The translations under genes were made by a program, and so were the position numbers. Under the pieces are notes generated by a model, which made no database searches, was not told the DNA's origin, and saw only the letters and a list, made by a program, of their open reading frames with translations. A stretch of DNA of 64,000 nt from Bradyrhizobium stylosanthis (GTDB lineage: Bacteria > Pseudomonadota > Alphaproteobacteria > Rhizobiales > Xanthobacteraceae), in assembly GCF_001641335.1 (NCBI RefSeq), contig NZ_LVEM01000009.1:63665-127664 (forward strand), written 5' to 3'. Shown in pieces: positions 17,150 to 26,171 of this stretch. Each line of letters begins with the position of its first letter. The stretch's first letter is position 1.

Positions 17150-18541
17150 GGATTGGAGCCTGTCGTCTTCCCGAAACCCGAGCTAGAGAAAGTGCTCGGC
17201 AAGACGCTCGGCGTGCCGTTTTCCAGGATCAGGCCATGCGCGTCGCGATCGAGTGCGCAGGCTTCATCCCCGGCGATGCCGACCTGCTGCGAAAGTCGAT
17301 GGCCACGTTCAAATCCACTGGCGGTGTTTCCAGCTTCAAGCAGAAGCTGATCATGGTCGATAACGGCTATGAGCGCGATTTCGCCGACCACCTTCCGCCA
17401 GCTCGAAGGCTTCGGCTCCTACGGATTTCCGGAATCGAACGCAGCCTCTTTTGCGCTGATCGCCTATGCCAGCGCCTGGCTCAAATGCTGGCATCCCGAC
17501 ATCTTCTGCGCGGCGCTCCTGAATGCACAGCCCATGGGCTTCTACGCGCCAGCCCGGATCGTCAGGGATGCTATCGCTCACGGTGTCGATGTTCGGCCCG
17601 TCTGCGCCAATGCCTTGCGCTGGGACTGTACCCTGGAGCCGACGAACGACGATAGCCAGTTCGCTGTGCGCCTCGGCCTGCGCATGGTCAGAGGAATCGC
17701 CAACGCTCACGGCGCCGCTATCGTCGCCGCGCGGGCGGACCAGCCCCTCTCCTCGATCGATGATCTCTGGCGGCGCGCCGGCGTGCCGTCAGCCGCGTTG
17801 GTTCAACTGGCCGAGGCCGACGCCTTCCGTCGGACCTGCGCCTCGCCCGCCGCGACGCTCTGTGGGCAATCAAAGCCCTCCGGGACGAACCGCTGCCACT
17901 CTTCACGGCCGAGTCTGCGCGGGAAGCCGAGATCGTGCCCGAGGTGAACGAGCCGGCGGTCGCTTTGCGATCGATGACGGCAGGCAGCGAAGTCGTCGAG
18001 GACTACGGACATGTCGGACTGACGCTCAGAGCGCACCCGCTCAGCTTCCTCCGCGAAGATCTCCGGCGCCAGCGCATCGTCACCTGCGCCGAGGCTATGG
18101 CTGCTCGCGATGGACGTTGGCTGGAGGCCGCGGACATCGTCCTTGTGCGCCAGCGCCCCAGCAGCGCCAAGGGCGTCATGTCATCACATTGGAAGACGAG
18201 ACAGGCATCGCCAATCTCGTCGTCTGGGCAAAGGTGTTCGAAGCGAACCGGCGCGCCGTCCTGTCAGCCAGCATGATGGCCGTGCGCGGCCGCATTCAGC
18301 GCGAGGGCGATGTCGTTCACCTGGTCGCGCAGCGGATCACCGACCTCTCGGCCGATTTCGCCAGCGTCGGGAGTCGCGACGCGGCATTTCCGCTTCCGCA
18401 TGGCAGTTGCGACCAGGTCCGCAACGGCAGCTCTGGTCCCGATCCGCGCGACCTGCCGCCCAAGGGCTTGCGCACGCGCGACATCTATATTCCGATCTGC
18501 ACATCGACACAATCAAGGTAAAGACACGGAATTTCCATTGA
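17150..18541 (+). pseudogene. dnaE2: Decayed error-prone DNA polymerase III alpha subunit (DnaE2/ImuC), C-terminal part
   Basis: Segments of DnaE2 appear in order but in changing frames: EPVVFPKPELEKVLGKTLGVP near 17153, AMRVAIECAGFIPGDADLLRKSM near 17230, the hallmark FPESNAASFALIAYASAWLKC near 17420, QPMGFYAPARIVRDA near 17530, the OB-fold part ITLEDETGIANLVVWAKVFE near 18185, and the end IDTIKVKTRNFH at 18505-18541. At least three frameshifts and the missing N-terminal two thirds rule out function. An intact copy would belong to the SOS mutagenesis cassette (imuA-imuB-dnaE2). This is probably a scar of an element that carried it. Confidence 0.88.
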
Positions 18542-18698
18542 CGCATCGGTCGAAAGTCGCAGAAACGGTAGTTGCCTCTTGCCAGAAGGGTATGAAACCG
18601 GGCTCGATAAACACAATTGCCGTCGATTTCGGCCGGTCTCGACACCCTAACTTGTCGAATCGAAAGTAAAGTTGGCCGTCGTCAGGGCCGGAGGGAAT

Positions 18699-20735
18699 AT
18701 GTCAGGCGAGGAACACGTCTCCGTTGCAGTTCGAGATGACTTTTTGGCGCGGCAGACCAAAGCGAAGCCGGTACCTGCCCTCGCGGAATTGCTGTGGAAT
18801 AGCCTCGACGGCGACGCCACCGACGTCTCGGTGGAATTCGTCCATAACGACCTAGCCGGCGGAATGTCCAAGATCGTCGTCTACGACAATGGCGACGGCT
18901 TTTCGCGCACAGATGCGCGTGCCCTCTTCGGCAATCTCGGCGGATCGTGGAAGCGTCAAATTCGTCAGACCAAGCGCAATCATCGCATGATCCACGGACA
19001 AGAAGGGCGCGGGCGCTACAAGGCATTCGCCCTCGGCCAGTCCGCCACCTGGAAAGTGTGCTACGACGATGCATCAGGCCGAAAGGCTTTTGAGGTCAGG
19101 CTCCTGGAAGCCGATCTCACAGATGTCACCATCACGGAGGAAGTGCCCGCGCCTGATCGCTCGACCGGCGTCATCGTCGAGATCGATGACCTTCGGCGGG
19201 ATTTCAGAACCTTCGAGAGCGACGAAGGCATTCAGGACCTGAACGAGATCTTCGCGCTCTACCTCATGAATTATCGCGGGGTATCCATCTCTGTCGCCGG
19301 CCAGAGGCTCGATCCAGAGAAGGTGATCGCCAGCCACCATAAAGCTTCGCTTCCGCCAATCGAAACCGCGGAAGGCCACCAGCACAGCGTCGAGCTCGAG
19401 GTCATTGAATGGCGAACAGACGCGCGCCGCGTGTTGTATCTGTGCTCGGCGGGCGGATTTCCGTTCGATCAGGTTGAGACGCGCTTTCACATTCCCGGCT
19501 TTTCTTTCTCCGCATACCTGAAATCCACCTACGTCGAAGAGCTACACAACGAAGAACGCGTCGCGCTCTCGGAAATGGATCCTTTGCTTGGCGCGGCGGT
19601 GGAAAATGCGCGGTCCGCGATCAAAGACCATTTCCGCGACAAAGCGGCAGAAAAGGCTCGATCCCTCGTCGATGAATGGATCGCCGAAGACGTCTATCCA
19701 TATCGAGGCGCACCGCAGAACGCCGTTGAAAAGGTGGAACGGCAGGTCTTTGATATCGTGGCGGTCCAAGTTCAAGAGCTCGCGCCTGACCTCGGAATCA
19801 GCTCGGCAAAGGCGAAAGCGTTACACCTTCGGATGCTTCGAAACGCGATTGAGCGCGGACCAGAGGAATTGCAGCTGATATTAAAGGAGGTGTTGGACCT
19901 TCCGGCTCGCAAGCAGAAGGAACTCGCTTCGCTTCTCCAGGAGACCACGCTATCCGCGATCATTACTGCGGCCAAGACAGTCGCCGACCGACTCAAATTC
20001 ATCTCGGCCCTCGAATCGATCGTCTTCGACCCCGAAACCAAAGGGCGCCTGAAGGAGCGCACACAACTTCACAAGATACTCGCTGAAAATACGTGGGTTT
20101 TCGGCGAAGAGTATAATTTATGGGTGAGCGACAAGGATCTTCGCCGTGTCCTCGAGAAGCATCGCGACTATCTTGATCCGGACATCTCGATCGACGAGCC
20201 TGTAAAGGTGATCGGTAAGGCGCGTGGGATCATCGACCTGATGTTCTCGCGCTCCACCCGGCGGCATCGCGCCAACGACATCGAACACATGATCGTCGAA
20301 CTCAAGGCTCCCAAGGTGAAGATCGGCGCCAAGGAAATCACACAGGCAAAACAGTATGCGATCGCTGTCACCTCCGATGAGCGATTTTCGACCGTCGATG
20401 GAGTCCGCTGGCACTTCTGGCTCGTTTCGAATGCCTACGACGATTTTGCCAAGCACGAGATTGAAAGTGGACCGGATCGAGAGCGGCGCCTTATCGCAAA
20501 AGGGCCGAGACACATCATCGGAATCAAGACGTGGGGCGAGCTTATCGAAGAAAACCGCGCTCGCCTACAGTTCTTCCAGGAACATCTGCAGCATTCCGCT
20601 GACGAAAGCGCCGCGATAAAATACCTGCAGGAAAAGCACAGCCAGTTTCTCGAGGGCGTGATTGTCGAGGAAGTCACCGAGACCAGCGAAGATCAGCCGG
20701 ATACTCCTGCCCCGGAAGATTCTATGCCTGCTTAA
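18699..20735 (+). CDS. GHKL ATPase fused to a Shedu-like (DUF4263-type) nuclease
   Basis: The ATG at 18699 follows GGAGGGAAT and gives 678 residues. The N-terminal GHKL ATPase has the N-box ELLWNSLDGDA (Asn34), DNGDGF (63-68) and the lid motif GRGRYKAFALG (103-113), as in MutL, Hsp90 and MORC. A middle helical region (about 300-450) leads to a C-terminal PD-(D/E)XK domain: TWVFG (465-469), IDLMF (Asp513), VELKAPK (Glu534, Lys536) and Gln549/Gln552 in ITQAKQYA. This resembles Shedu SduA. ATP-gated DNA cleavage in phage or plasmid defence is inferred from the domains and from the neighbouring Abi and REase genes. Confidence 0.85.
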   Translation: MSGEEHVSVAVRDDFLARQTKAKPVPALAELLWNSLDGDATDVSVEFVHNDLAGGMSKIVVYDNGDGFSRTDARALFGNLGGSWKRQIRQTKRNHRMIHGQEGRGRYKAFALGQSATWKVCYDDASGRKAFEVRLLEADLTDVTITEEVPAPDRSTGVIVEIDDLRRDFRTFESDEGIQDLNEIFALYLMNYRGVSISVAGQRLDPEKVIASHHKASLPPIETAEGHQHSVELEVIEWRTDARRVLYLCSAGGFPFDQVETRFHIPGFSFSAYLKSTYVEELHNEERVALSEMDPLLGAAVENARSAIKDHFRDKAAEKARSLVDEWIAEDVYPYRGAPQNAVEKVERQVFDIVAVQVQELAPDLGISSAKAKALHLRMLRNAIERGPEELQLILKEVLDLPARKQKELASLLQETTLSAIITAAKTVADRLKFISALESIVFDPETKGRLKERTQLHKILAENTWVFGEEYNLWVSDKDLRRVLEKHRDYLDPDISIDEPVKVIGKARGIIDLMFSRSTRRHRANDIEHMIVELKAPKVKIGAKEITQAKQYAIAVTSDERFSTVDGVRWHFWLVSNAYDDFAKHEIESGPDRERRLIAKGPRHIIGIKTWGELIEENRARLQFFQEHLQHSADESAAIKYLQEKHSQFLEGVIVEEVTETSEDQPDTPAPEDSMPA

Positions 20736-20852
20736 TGTCCTGCGCTAGCTGATGCATCAAGCCAGACGGCACCTCAACCGCAGCAGCCGGGCTGCTTTCA
20801 CCAGCCCGCAGCATTTAATCGCAATCCGCGCTAGTTACCGCTCAACGGCCGA

Positions 20853-22061
20853 TCAGTGTCCCCGCAGGCCAAACTCGGCGATGATTGCAGGCCGAGCGGC
20901 GAGGAGACGTTCGAGATGGCTCTCGGGCCACATCTCGATGCGCGGCGACGCCCCATTCGCATTGTGCTGCTCGATCCAAGTCACGGCATCAGCGGTGAAC
21001 CGCCCGCTGGTTGCTATGATCAGCACATCGACCCGCGGATTGGGCCAAAGCGCCATTTGATCCTTCGTCGACGAGACCTCGGAGAGGCTCACGCTACGAC
21101 TCGTCCAATGCTTGCACTGGATCACGACACGAAGGCGCAGCGTGCCCGACAGCTCGTCCTGGATCACGCGCATCACAGATAGATCCCTACCTTTGTCAGG
21201 CGCCCTCGTCTGCATCAGCCACTCTGGATTCTCGTAGCCTGGCGTGTCGCTGATGAGCGTGAAAATCAGGCGCTCGAAAGCCTGGTCATCGATTTTAGAC
21301 CAGGCCAATGCCGTCGTGATCGGACCAGTCGGCCGCGCGGCGACCAAGGCCGACAGGTCCTCGACCTGTACAGGCACCGCCTCGTTGACGCCGTAAAGTC
21401 CCTTCCGCAAGGTATTCTTTACGTCCGGCCAATCCATCGCTTCTATGTCATGAAGGTCGCCGACATATCCAAAATGCATATGCCGCATCATGTCCGACCA
21501 CCGCGCCGGCTTCACGCTTGAGCCGAGCAGCACCTCAATTTGCTTCATGCGCTCACGAATGGCGTTCCACACGTCTCGTTCGATCTGCTGCCGCGGATCT
21601 GCATCCGGGCCTACGCCCGCGCGAACCGTTCGGATGTCCGCATCGATCTGGTCGATCAGGCCGACGAGCGCATCACGAATAAGCGCCTTGCGCATGTTGT
21701 TGAGCCGGAAGCGATATTTTCGAAGTTCACGACCGGGCTCCTCGATCCAGCGTTCCACGGATACATGCGCGCTCGGCTCATCGATCTCCATCGCGTCTAA
21801 CCGGCTCTGCGCGAGGCCGTCGAGATCCGGAGGTGTCGCCGTCGGCTTCCATCCCCCGATTTTCGGAAGGCTCGCGAGGAGAATGTCGAAAGAGCGCGCG
21901 CGATCCTCGTATTCGACGTTTTCACCGAAAGTGACACCGGTCGGGATCATCTCGGCCATCTGATCCCAGAGCCGTTCGAGCTTGATAAGATTGGCTTCCG
22001 TCGCCTCGAATTGCTCGAGAGCCGTCATGATGGAATTATTTGCTGTACTCGGCGTAGGCAT
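20853..22061 (-). CDS. Restriction-endonuclease-like protein (Mrr-type C-terminal domain)
   Basis: This 402-residue protein has a long helical N-terminal region of no known family and a C-terminal nuclease domain starting near residue 258 (DDQAFERLIFTLISDTPGY). The PD-(D/E)XK residues are visible as Asp293 in DKGRDLSVM and Q315-x-K317 in VIQCKHW, followed by the TADAVTW segment common in Mrr_cat proteins. The ATG at 22061 follows AGGGGAGG. It converges with the GHKL-Shedu gene and begins 33 bases after the AbiV gene ends, on the same strand. Defence by DNA cleavage is likely. Confidence 0.8.
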   Translation of the reverse strand: MPTPSTANNSIMTALEQFEATEANLIKLERLWDQMAEMIPTGVTFGENVEYEDRARSFDILLASLPKIGGWKPTATPPDLDGLAQSRLDAMEIDEPSAHVSVERWIEEPGRELRKYRFRLNNMRKALIRDALVGLIDQIDADIRTVRAGVGPDADPRQQIERDVWNAIRERMKQIEVLLGSSVKPARWSDMMRHMHFGYVGDLHDIEAMDWPDVKNTLRKGLYGVNEAVPVQVEDLSALVAARPTGPITTALAWSKIDDQAFERLIFTLISDTPGYENPEWLMQTRAPDKGRDLSVMRVIQDELSGTLRLRVVIQCKHWTSRSVSLSEVSSTKDQMALWPNPRVDVLIIATSGRFTADAVTWIEQHNANGASPRIEMWPESHLERLLAARPAIIAEFGLRGH

Positions 22062-22093
22062 GCGCCTCCCCTTCGCCCGCTATAGCGGTGATA

Positions 22094-22831
22094 CTACGAC
22101 GTCGTTTTAGCCCGGTCCCCTAACTTCGCCTTACCTGCCTCCAAGAAGGCCGACAACATTGTCTCCATCGCCTCCTCGAGGTTGTCCGGCTCTTCCGCCC
22201 TCAGCCGTTCCGATTCTGCCACAAAACCAGAAAGCAGGTCGCGAATGACGGCCGGTGACGCCGTCAAAGTTCTCAGCATCTTCAATGAATTGTGCGCATA
22301 ACCAAGAAACTCGGCGTTTCTCTCAGTTATTTCTTCAAGCATTTTCTTCGTAATGCGCTCGCTTGGCGCCACGAACTCACCATCCAACCAATCCACATAG
22401 AAGGAAGCGTTCTTATTTCGGTTTGAACCGTCGTGGAAATCATCTTGCGTTTTCCTGAACGCCTCCCTCGCGGCGTCCCAATCGCCTCGCGCTCGCGCTG
22501 CCAGTTCATCTTCGGAAGGCTCGAGCATGTAGGCATTCGATTTGTTCTTCGAGGAATGGCGCGCAAACGCGGCCAACACTTTCTTCTGATTGAATTCAAG
22601 GTCAAGAATAAGACTGACGGCCCACACTCCGAGAGTGTTCACCTTCGAACGCTCCTCCAGCGAAATCTGGTGCAGGCAAAGGGCGCGGGCCACCGCACCG
22701 GCTTTCGCCAGCAGCTCCGCCTCAAAGAAAAGCTGTTCCGCATTGGTGAAGGTCTTCTCTGCGCCCTGGAGCAGAACGTCCAAGGACGCTTCATTCTCAC
22801 CCGCCTTGCTATCGGCCACCCGCATCTCCAT
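22094..22831 (-). CDS. AbiV-family abortive infection protein
   Basis: This 245-residue protein has the AbiV/HEPN signature: FTNAEQLFFEAELLAKAG, then ALCLHQISLEERSK near residue 55 and the AFARHSSKNK segment further on, matching the A..L..EA..L...G....A..LA..EE..K pattern. Lactococcal AbiV blocks phage translation, and HEPN proteins are often RNases. The ATG at 22831 lies inside the preceding double-Mrr gene (23-base overlap), so the two are translationally coupled. The C-terminal 60 residues are charged and helical. Confidence 0.8.
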   Translation of the reverse strand: MEMRVADSKAGENEASLDVLLQGAEKTFTNAEQLFFEAELLAKAGAVARALCLHQISLEERSKVNTLGVWAVSLILDLEFNQKKVLAAFARHSSKNKSNAYMLEPSEDELAARARGDWDAAREAFRKTQDDFHDGSNRNKNASFYVDWLDGEFVAPSERITKKMLEEITERNAEFLGYAHNSLKMLRTLTASPAVIRDLLSGFVAESERLRAEEPDNLEEAMETMLSAFLEAGKAKLGDRAKTTS

Positions 22832-23807
22832 CAAAAAGGACTTCAGTTAGATTGTCCGGCGGCGACCAAATCCCAGACTTAGCCTTCACATATGTCCGGC
22901 AAAGAGTGACGATCTTCTCCTGATCCCCGAACCTCAATTTCTCTCGCTCAATCGTGGTGAGCTGCTCGAACGCATTCTCGGTAAATCCATAGGTCGACAG
23001 AAACAGGCCACCTGCCTTCTTTTCGGTGACAATGACCTTCAAGAGCTTCGCGACCGCGTCGGCACCCACCTTTGTTGAGGACCGCCAATGCTTGATCTCC
23101 ACATAGTAGGTCGCCTGCTTTCCGGCGACTTCACATTCGAGGATGACGTCCTTACCGCCGTCCTTCGACCCGGGGGTGAGCGTCACCCGAAAGCCAAGCC
23201 CATCGAAGACCTCAGCAACGGTGCGCTCGACATCCCGCCATTCCAAATGGGCTAAGGCGCCCGGGTCTCGCGCGATGAGCCGGGCGAAACGCTCGCTGAG
23301 TTCGCGCAGAATGACCCGCACCTCTGTCTCCGCGTCGGGCTCAGCTTCCCGTACGAGCTCCAACCAGCTGCGCAGATCCTCAAGCGCTTTCAGTTCGACC
23401 GACAGTGGGAGGTCATGCTCGATCGTGGCCCTGGCCGCGGTCGTGAAGGCGCAATTGCTGACGAGGATCACTCGACCCATCCCCTTCGCCAAGCCAGCCC
23501 CGATTAGCTCCCTGACCTGCTCAACCGCGACCTTTCGTGCTCGTGAGTAAAACTTGGCTACTACCCCGAGGCTTTCCGCCGATCCGAGCGCTGGATCGCC
23601 GCGGACACCCACGAAGTCGATCCCTTCGTCCCTGTGTGTGGATGTCGCCTGCAGGTCAAACCCTTCGACCCGGAGGATCGGTCTCAATACACCTCCCAAA
23701 ATCTGGTCAGCCTCCATCGGTGATGGCGCTGATCCGACTTCGAGCCGGGCAATATCGGCGATGATGCGAGAATATTCTTCATTCGAAATTTTGGCCGCAG
23801 CGCGCAT
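22809..23807 (-). CDS. Double Mrr-type restriction endonuclease-like protein
   Basis: This 332-residue protein has two Mrr_cat-like nuclease folds in tandem. The first (about 31-130) has Asp64 in DEGIDF, but the E/Q-x-K element reads VAK (Lys85), so it is probably degenerate. The second (about 190-280) is intact: Asp220 in DGGKDVILE and E237-x-K239 in YVEIKHW. Mrr-type enzymes cut modified or foreign DNA. The gene overlaps AbiV by 23 bases downstream and is preceded by AbiH on the same strand, suggesting one transcription unit. Confidence 0.82.
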   Translation of the reverse strand: MRAAAKISNEEYSRIIADIARLEVGSAPSPMEADQILGGVLRPILRVEGFDLQATSTHRDEGIDFVGVRGDPALGSAESLGVVAKFYSRARKVAVEQVRELIGAGLAKGMGRVILVSNCAFTTAARATIEHDLPLSVELKALEDLRSWLELVREAEPDAETEVRVILRELSERFARLIARDPGALAHLEWRDVERTVAEVFDGLGFRVTLTPGSKDGGKDVILECEVAGKQATYYVEIKHWRSSTKVGADAVAKLLKVIVTEKKAGGLFLSTYGFTENAFEQLTTIEREKLRFGDQEKIVTLCRTYVKAKSGIWSPPDNLTEVLFDGDAGGR

Positions 23808-23852
23808 TACCCTATCTGTTCCTCTTCGATCTCTCCAACCGGTCCGGGCGCT

Positions 23853-24752
23853 TCAAAACTCACTCAGCAGGGCATATTCGACCAAATGAGATGGCACGCC
23901 CAGCGCCACCATGCGCTCGCGCAAACCGTCGAGATCACCGTAGTAGCTGATCTTCCACCGAACCCGATCAACGTCGATATTGGCGATCACCTCGTGAAAG
24001 TACGGGTGATCGACGTCGGACACCGAGTGTCCCATCACAAAGATCCGATCCACGTCCGAAAGGCCGGCGAAGAAGGAAGCATTGTTTTCAATGACTTTTG
24101 ACGTCGGCTTGAACGTGTCCTTGAAGTAGTCGTCGACAAGTCGCTGCCCTTCGATGACGCGGATGTCCGCGTCCTCCGGATCTCGTTCAAAGCGGTAAGG
24201 GTCGGGACTTGGATCCGGTTCCCACCCATGACCCAGAATAAGGGTGTCCGTCGGGTTCGCGGCGGCGCCATGAATATGGAGTATGTTGGCGTCAGAGACC
24301 CCGTACAGCCGCTGCAATGACGGGGTGTAGTTGAAGTTCAGGAAGACCGCGGAGGGGTCGACCGGGACGCGCCGGTCGACGATATCCGAAGCGGACGGAA
24401 TGGGAAGTTGGCGAATCCATTCGGCAAACCGCAAGCGCAGCGTCGTCGAGATCGCCTCGACCGCCTGTTCGATCTCGTATTGATAATCGTGGTGGTACGC
24501 GTCGCTCCAATCCTCCGCCCCATACCCCACGAGGAAATTTGAGGCGTCCTCGATCAGTGAATCACTGTCGAATGAGGCCAGCCGATCCTCAAACTCAGCC
24601 CAAAACTGCGCGTCCATGGCGAAGTATTTCGCGACCACCTCATAGGTCTTGGAGTCGTGCTTTCGAAGATATTCACCGAACGCTTTATATGACGACGGAA
24701 TGCCGTGGTGGAGATCGAAGCCATTTCCAATGATGTAGAGAGTCTTCGCCAT
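23853..24752 (-). CDS. AbiH-family abortive infection protein
   Basis: This 299-residue protein opens with the AbiH hallmark LYIIGNGFDLHHGIPSSYKAF, a Rossmann-like nucleotide-binding loop, and later has FLNFNYTPSLQRLYGV, ILHIHG, LILGHGW and IFVMGHSVSDVDHPYF, all family blocks. AbiH gives phage resistance in Lactococcus by an unresolved mechanism and belongs near the SIR2-like NAD-binding proteins. ATG 24752 (GGAAGA nine bases upstream) is preferred over ATG 24761. It sits 45 bases before the double-Mrr gene. Confidence 0.88.
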   Translation of the reverse strand: MAKTLYIIGNGFDLHHGIPSSYKAFGEYLRKHDSKTYEVVAKYFAMDAQFWAEFEDRLASFDSDSLIEDASNFLVGYGAEDWSDAYHHDYQYEIEQAVEAISTTLRLRFAEWIRQLPIPSASDIVDRRVPVDPSAVFLNFNYTPSLQRLYGVSDANILHIHGAAANPTDTLILGHGWEPDPSPDPYRFERDPEDADIRVIEGQRLVDDYFKDTFKPTSKVIENNASFFAGLSDVDRIFVMGHSVSDVDHPYFHEVIANIDVDRVRWKISYYGDLDGLRERMVALGVPSHLVEYALLSEF

Positions 24753-24811
24753 CGGACCCATTCTTCCGCAGTTCAAGGTTGACGATAGGAGTTGCCCATG
24801 CCCGCCGCCCC

Positions 24812-25501
24812 TCAGTCATCCGTGTCCATGTCCACCTCCGCGATCAGCTCTTCGGCCAATTCCGAAAGCCATGGCGAGACATCATCGATATGCACCGCGT
24901 TGGAGTGGGCCGCGTAGTAGTCGCCGACCGTTCGAAATCTCTCGCCGAACCGATCCGCGAACATTTTCTGCAGCTTGCTGTTTCTGCTCAGCACGCTCGA
25001 CATGGCCCGACCACCTCGCAAGAACCTGATCGCATGCTCGGTCCCGAGCAGATAGAGGTGCTTACGCTTCGCTGTCGGATGCTCTGCAAGCAGCAGATAA
25101 TCCTTGAAAACGGAATTCTGGCGGATCGTTTCCGCGCCGCCCCGCCACCGGATGAACTTGAATTCGGCAACCCGAACATTGGTCTCAAGATCGAAGTCGC
25201 GGCCCGTGTTTCCGGCGCCGAGCGATACAGATTCGACCCGCTCCCCCGGCTCGAGAATGTGCGGCAGACACATGAGAATGCCGAGCGCGTGGATCGTGAC
25301 GTTGATTTGGCCGGCCAACCGCTTCATCTCGGCAGCCGCCGCGAGAACGTCGCGGCCGGCCCCTGCACTTTCGAGGAAGCCCGTGCAGTCTCCTGCCGTA
25401 ACACCACGAACCGCGCCTTCGATGCGCGATAGCGTTCGTGTCAGGTCCGGGCCGGTGAATCGTCCGACCAGCTTGACGATCTCGGCCGGGTCTGCGGTCA
25501 A
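24812..25501 (-). CDS. PD-(D/E)XK nuclease-like protein, second gene of an overlapping pair
   Basis: This 229-residue protein uses a TTG start (25499-25501) with an ideal GGAGGG site; the start overlaps the stop of the previous gene (ATTGA). A longer ATG start at 25531 is possible. The core RDFDLETNVRVAEFKFIRW (Asp104, E113-x-K115), followed by RQNSVFKDYLLLAE and HLYLLG, looks like a restriction-endonuclease fold. The C-terminus is acidic (ELIAEVDMDTDD). The overlap and shared nuclease fold suggest a two-subunit enzyme with its neighbour. No named defence system could be assigned. Confidence 0.7.
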   Translation of the reverse strand: MTADPAEIVKLVGRFTGPDLTRTLSRIEGAVRGVTAGDCTGFLESAGAGRDVLAAAAEMKRLAGQINVTIHALGILMCLPHILEPGERVESVSLGAGNTGRDFDLETNVRVAEFKFIRWRGGAETIRQNSVFKDYLLLAEHPTAKRKHLYLLGTEHAIRFLRGGRAMSSVLSRNSKLQKMFADRFGERFRTVGDYYAAHSNAVHIDDVSPWLSELAEELIAEVDMDTDD

Positions 25502-26019
25502 TCTGCTCCCTCCAGCTCCAGATGCATCCATTCCGTCAACTCTTCATCCAGTTCGGCGTCAACATAGACGTCGCAACGGGGGGCATTCCCTGCCTTCACG
25601 TCGATCACCAGATGAAGGCCGACCAAATAGCCATAGGGTCCAGCTTGCTCGGTCAGGCCCTTGAGCTTCCAGATGTCCCCTTCGTAGTCCTTGTTCGTCG
25701 ACTTCTTGACCTCGACGACCAGCAAGTTCTCCCTCTTTCCGACCCGATGCACGATCAGGTCAGGCACGATCGCGTCCTTGCCAATCAGCTCATCGTCGCT
25801 GAGACCGTACCGAAGACGTTTGATGACATCCTCTCGGCGATTCCATTCGAGATCGATCGACCAACCGGCATACTGGCCGTGCAGGAGATCCCGGATTCGA
25901 GCGACAAGCGCACGTTCGGCCGGATCGGCATAAGCAAGATCCTTTTCCTGCAGCAGTGCACGCACCGCGGCCGCGAATACTGAAAGTATTGCTTGCAAAT
26001 CATCTCCCATACCACCCAT
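25498..26019 (-). CDS. PD-(D/E)XK nuclease-like protein, first gene of an overlapping pair
   Basis: This 173-residue protein carries a textbook PD...(E)XK core: VPDLIVHRVGKRENLLVVEVKK, with Asp87, Glu103 and Lys105, followed by GLTEQAGPYGYLVGLHLVID. The N-terminal 50 residues are helical. The ATG at 26019 or 26010 lacks a clear ribosome site. Its last codons contain the ribosome site and start of the next gene, so the products are coupled. It is divergent from the DUF5677-like gene. Confidence 0.72.
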   Translation of the reverse strand: MGGMGDDLQAILSVFAAAVRALLQEKDLAYADPAERALVARIRDLLHGQYAGWSIDLEWNRREDVIKRLRYGLSDDELIGKDAIVPDLIVHRVGKRENLLVVEVKKSTNKDYEGDIWKLKGLTEQAGPYGYLVGLHLVIDVKAGNAPRCDVYVDAELDEELTEWMHLELEGAD

Positions 26020-26058
26020 TTATCATGAATTACTTCAAAGAAAATCGGGGGCTCCGAC

Positions 26059-26166
26059 GTGAACACCGAAATCGGCGGCACGAACGCGAAAATCGCCACC
26101 GCCGCGCACCGGACTGCCGCGATCATCGGACAGTCGGACGCGACGCGTCTCGTTGACCCGGACTGA
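26059..26166 (+). CDS. Possible 35-residue leader peptide
   Basis: A GTG-started frame just upstream of the DUF5677-like gene encodes a short Ala/Thr-rich peptide and ends 5 bases before that gene's ATG. A GGGGG tract lies 8 bases ahead. The only support is position and ribosome site, so it is a candidate coupling or leader frame. Confidence 0.25.
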   Translation: MNTEIGGTNAKIATAAHRTAAIIGQSDATRLVDPD

Positions 26167-26171
26167 TTCCC

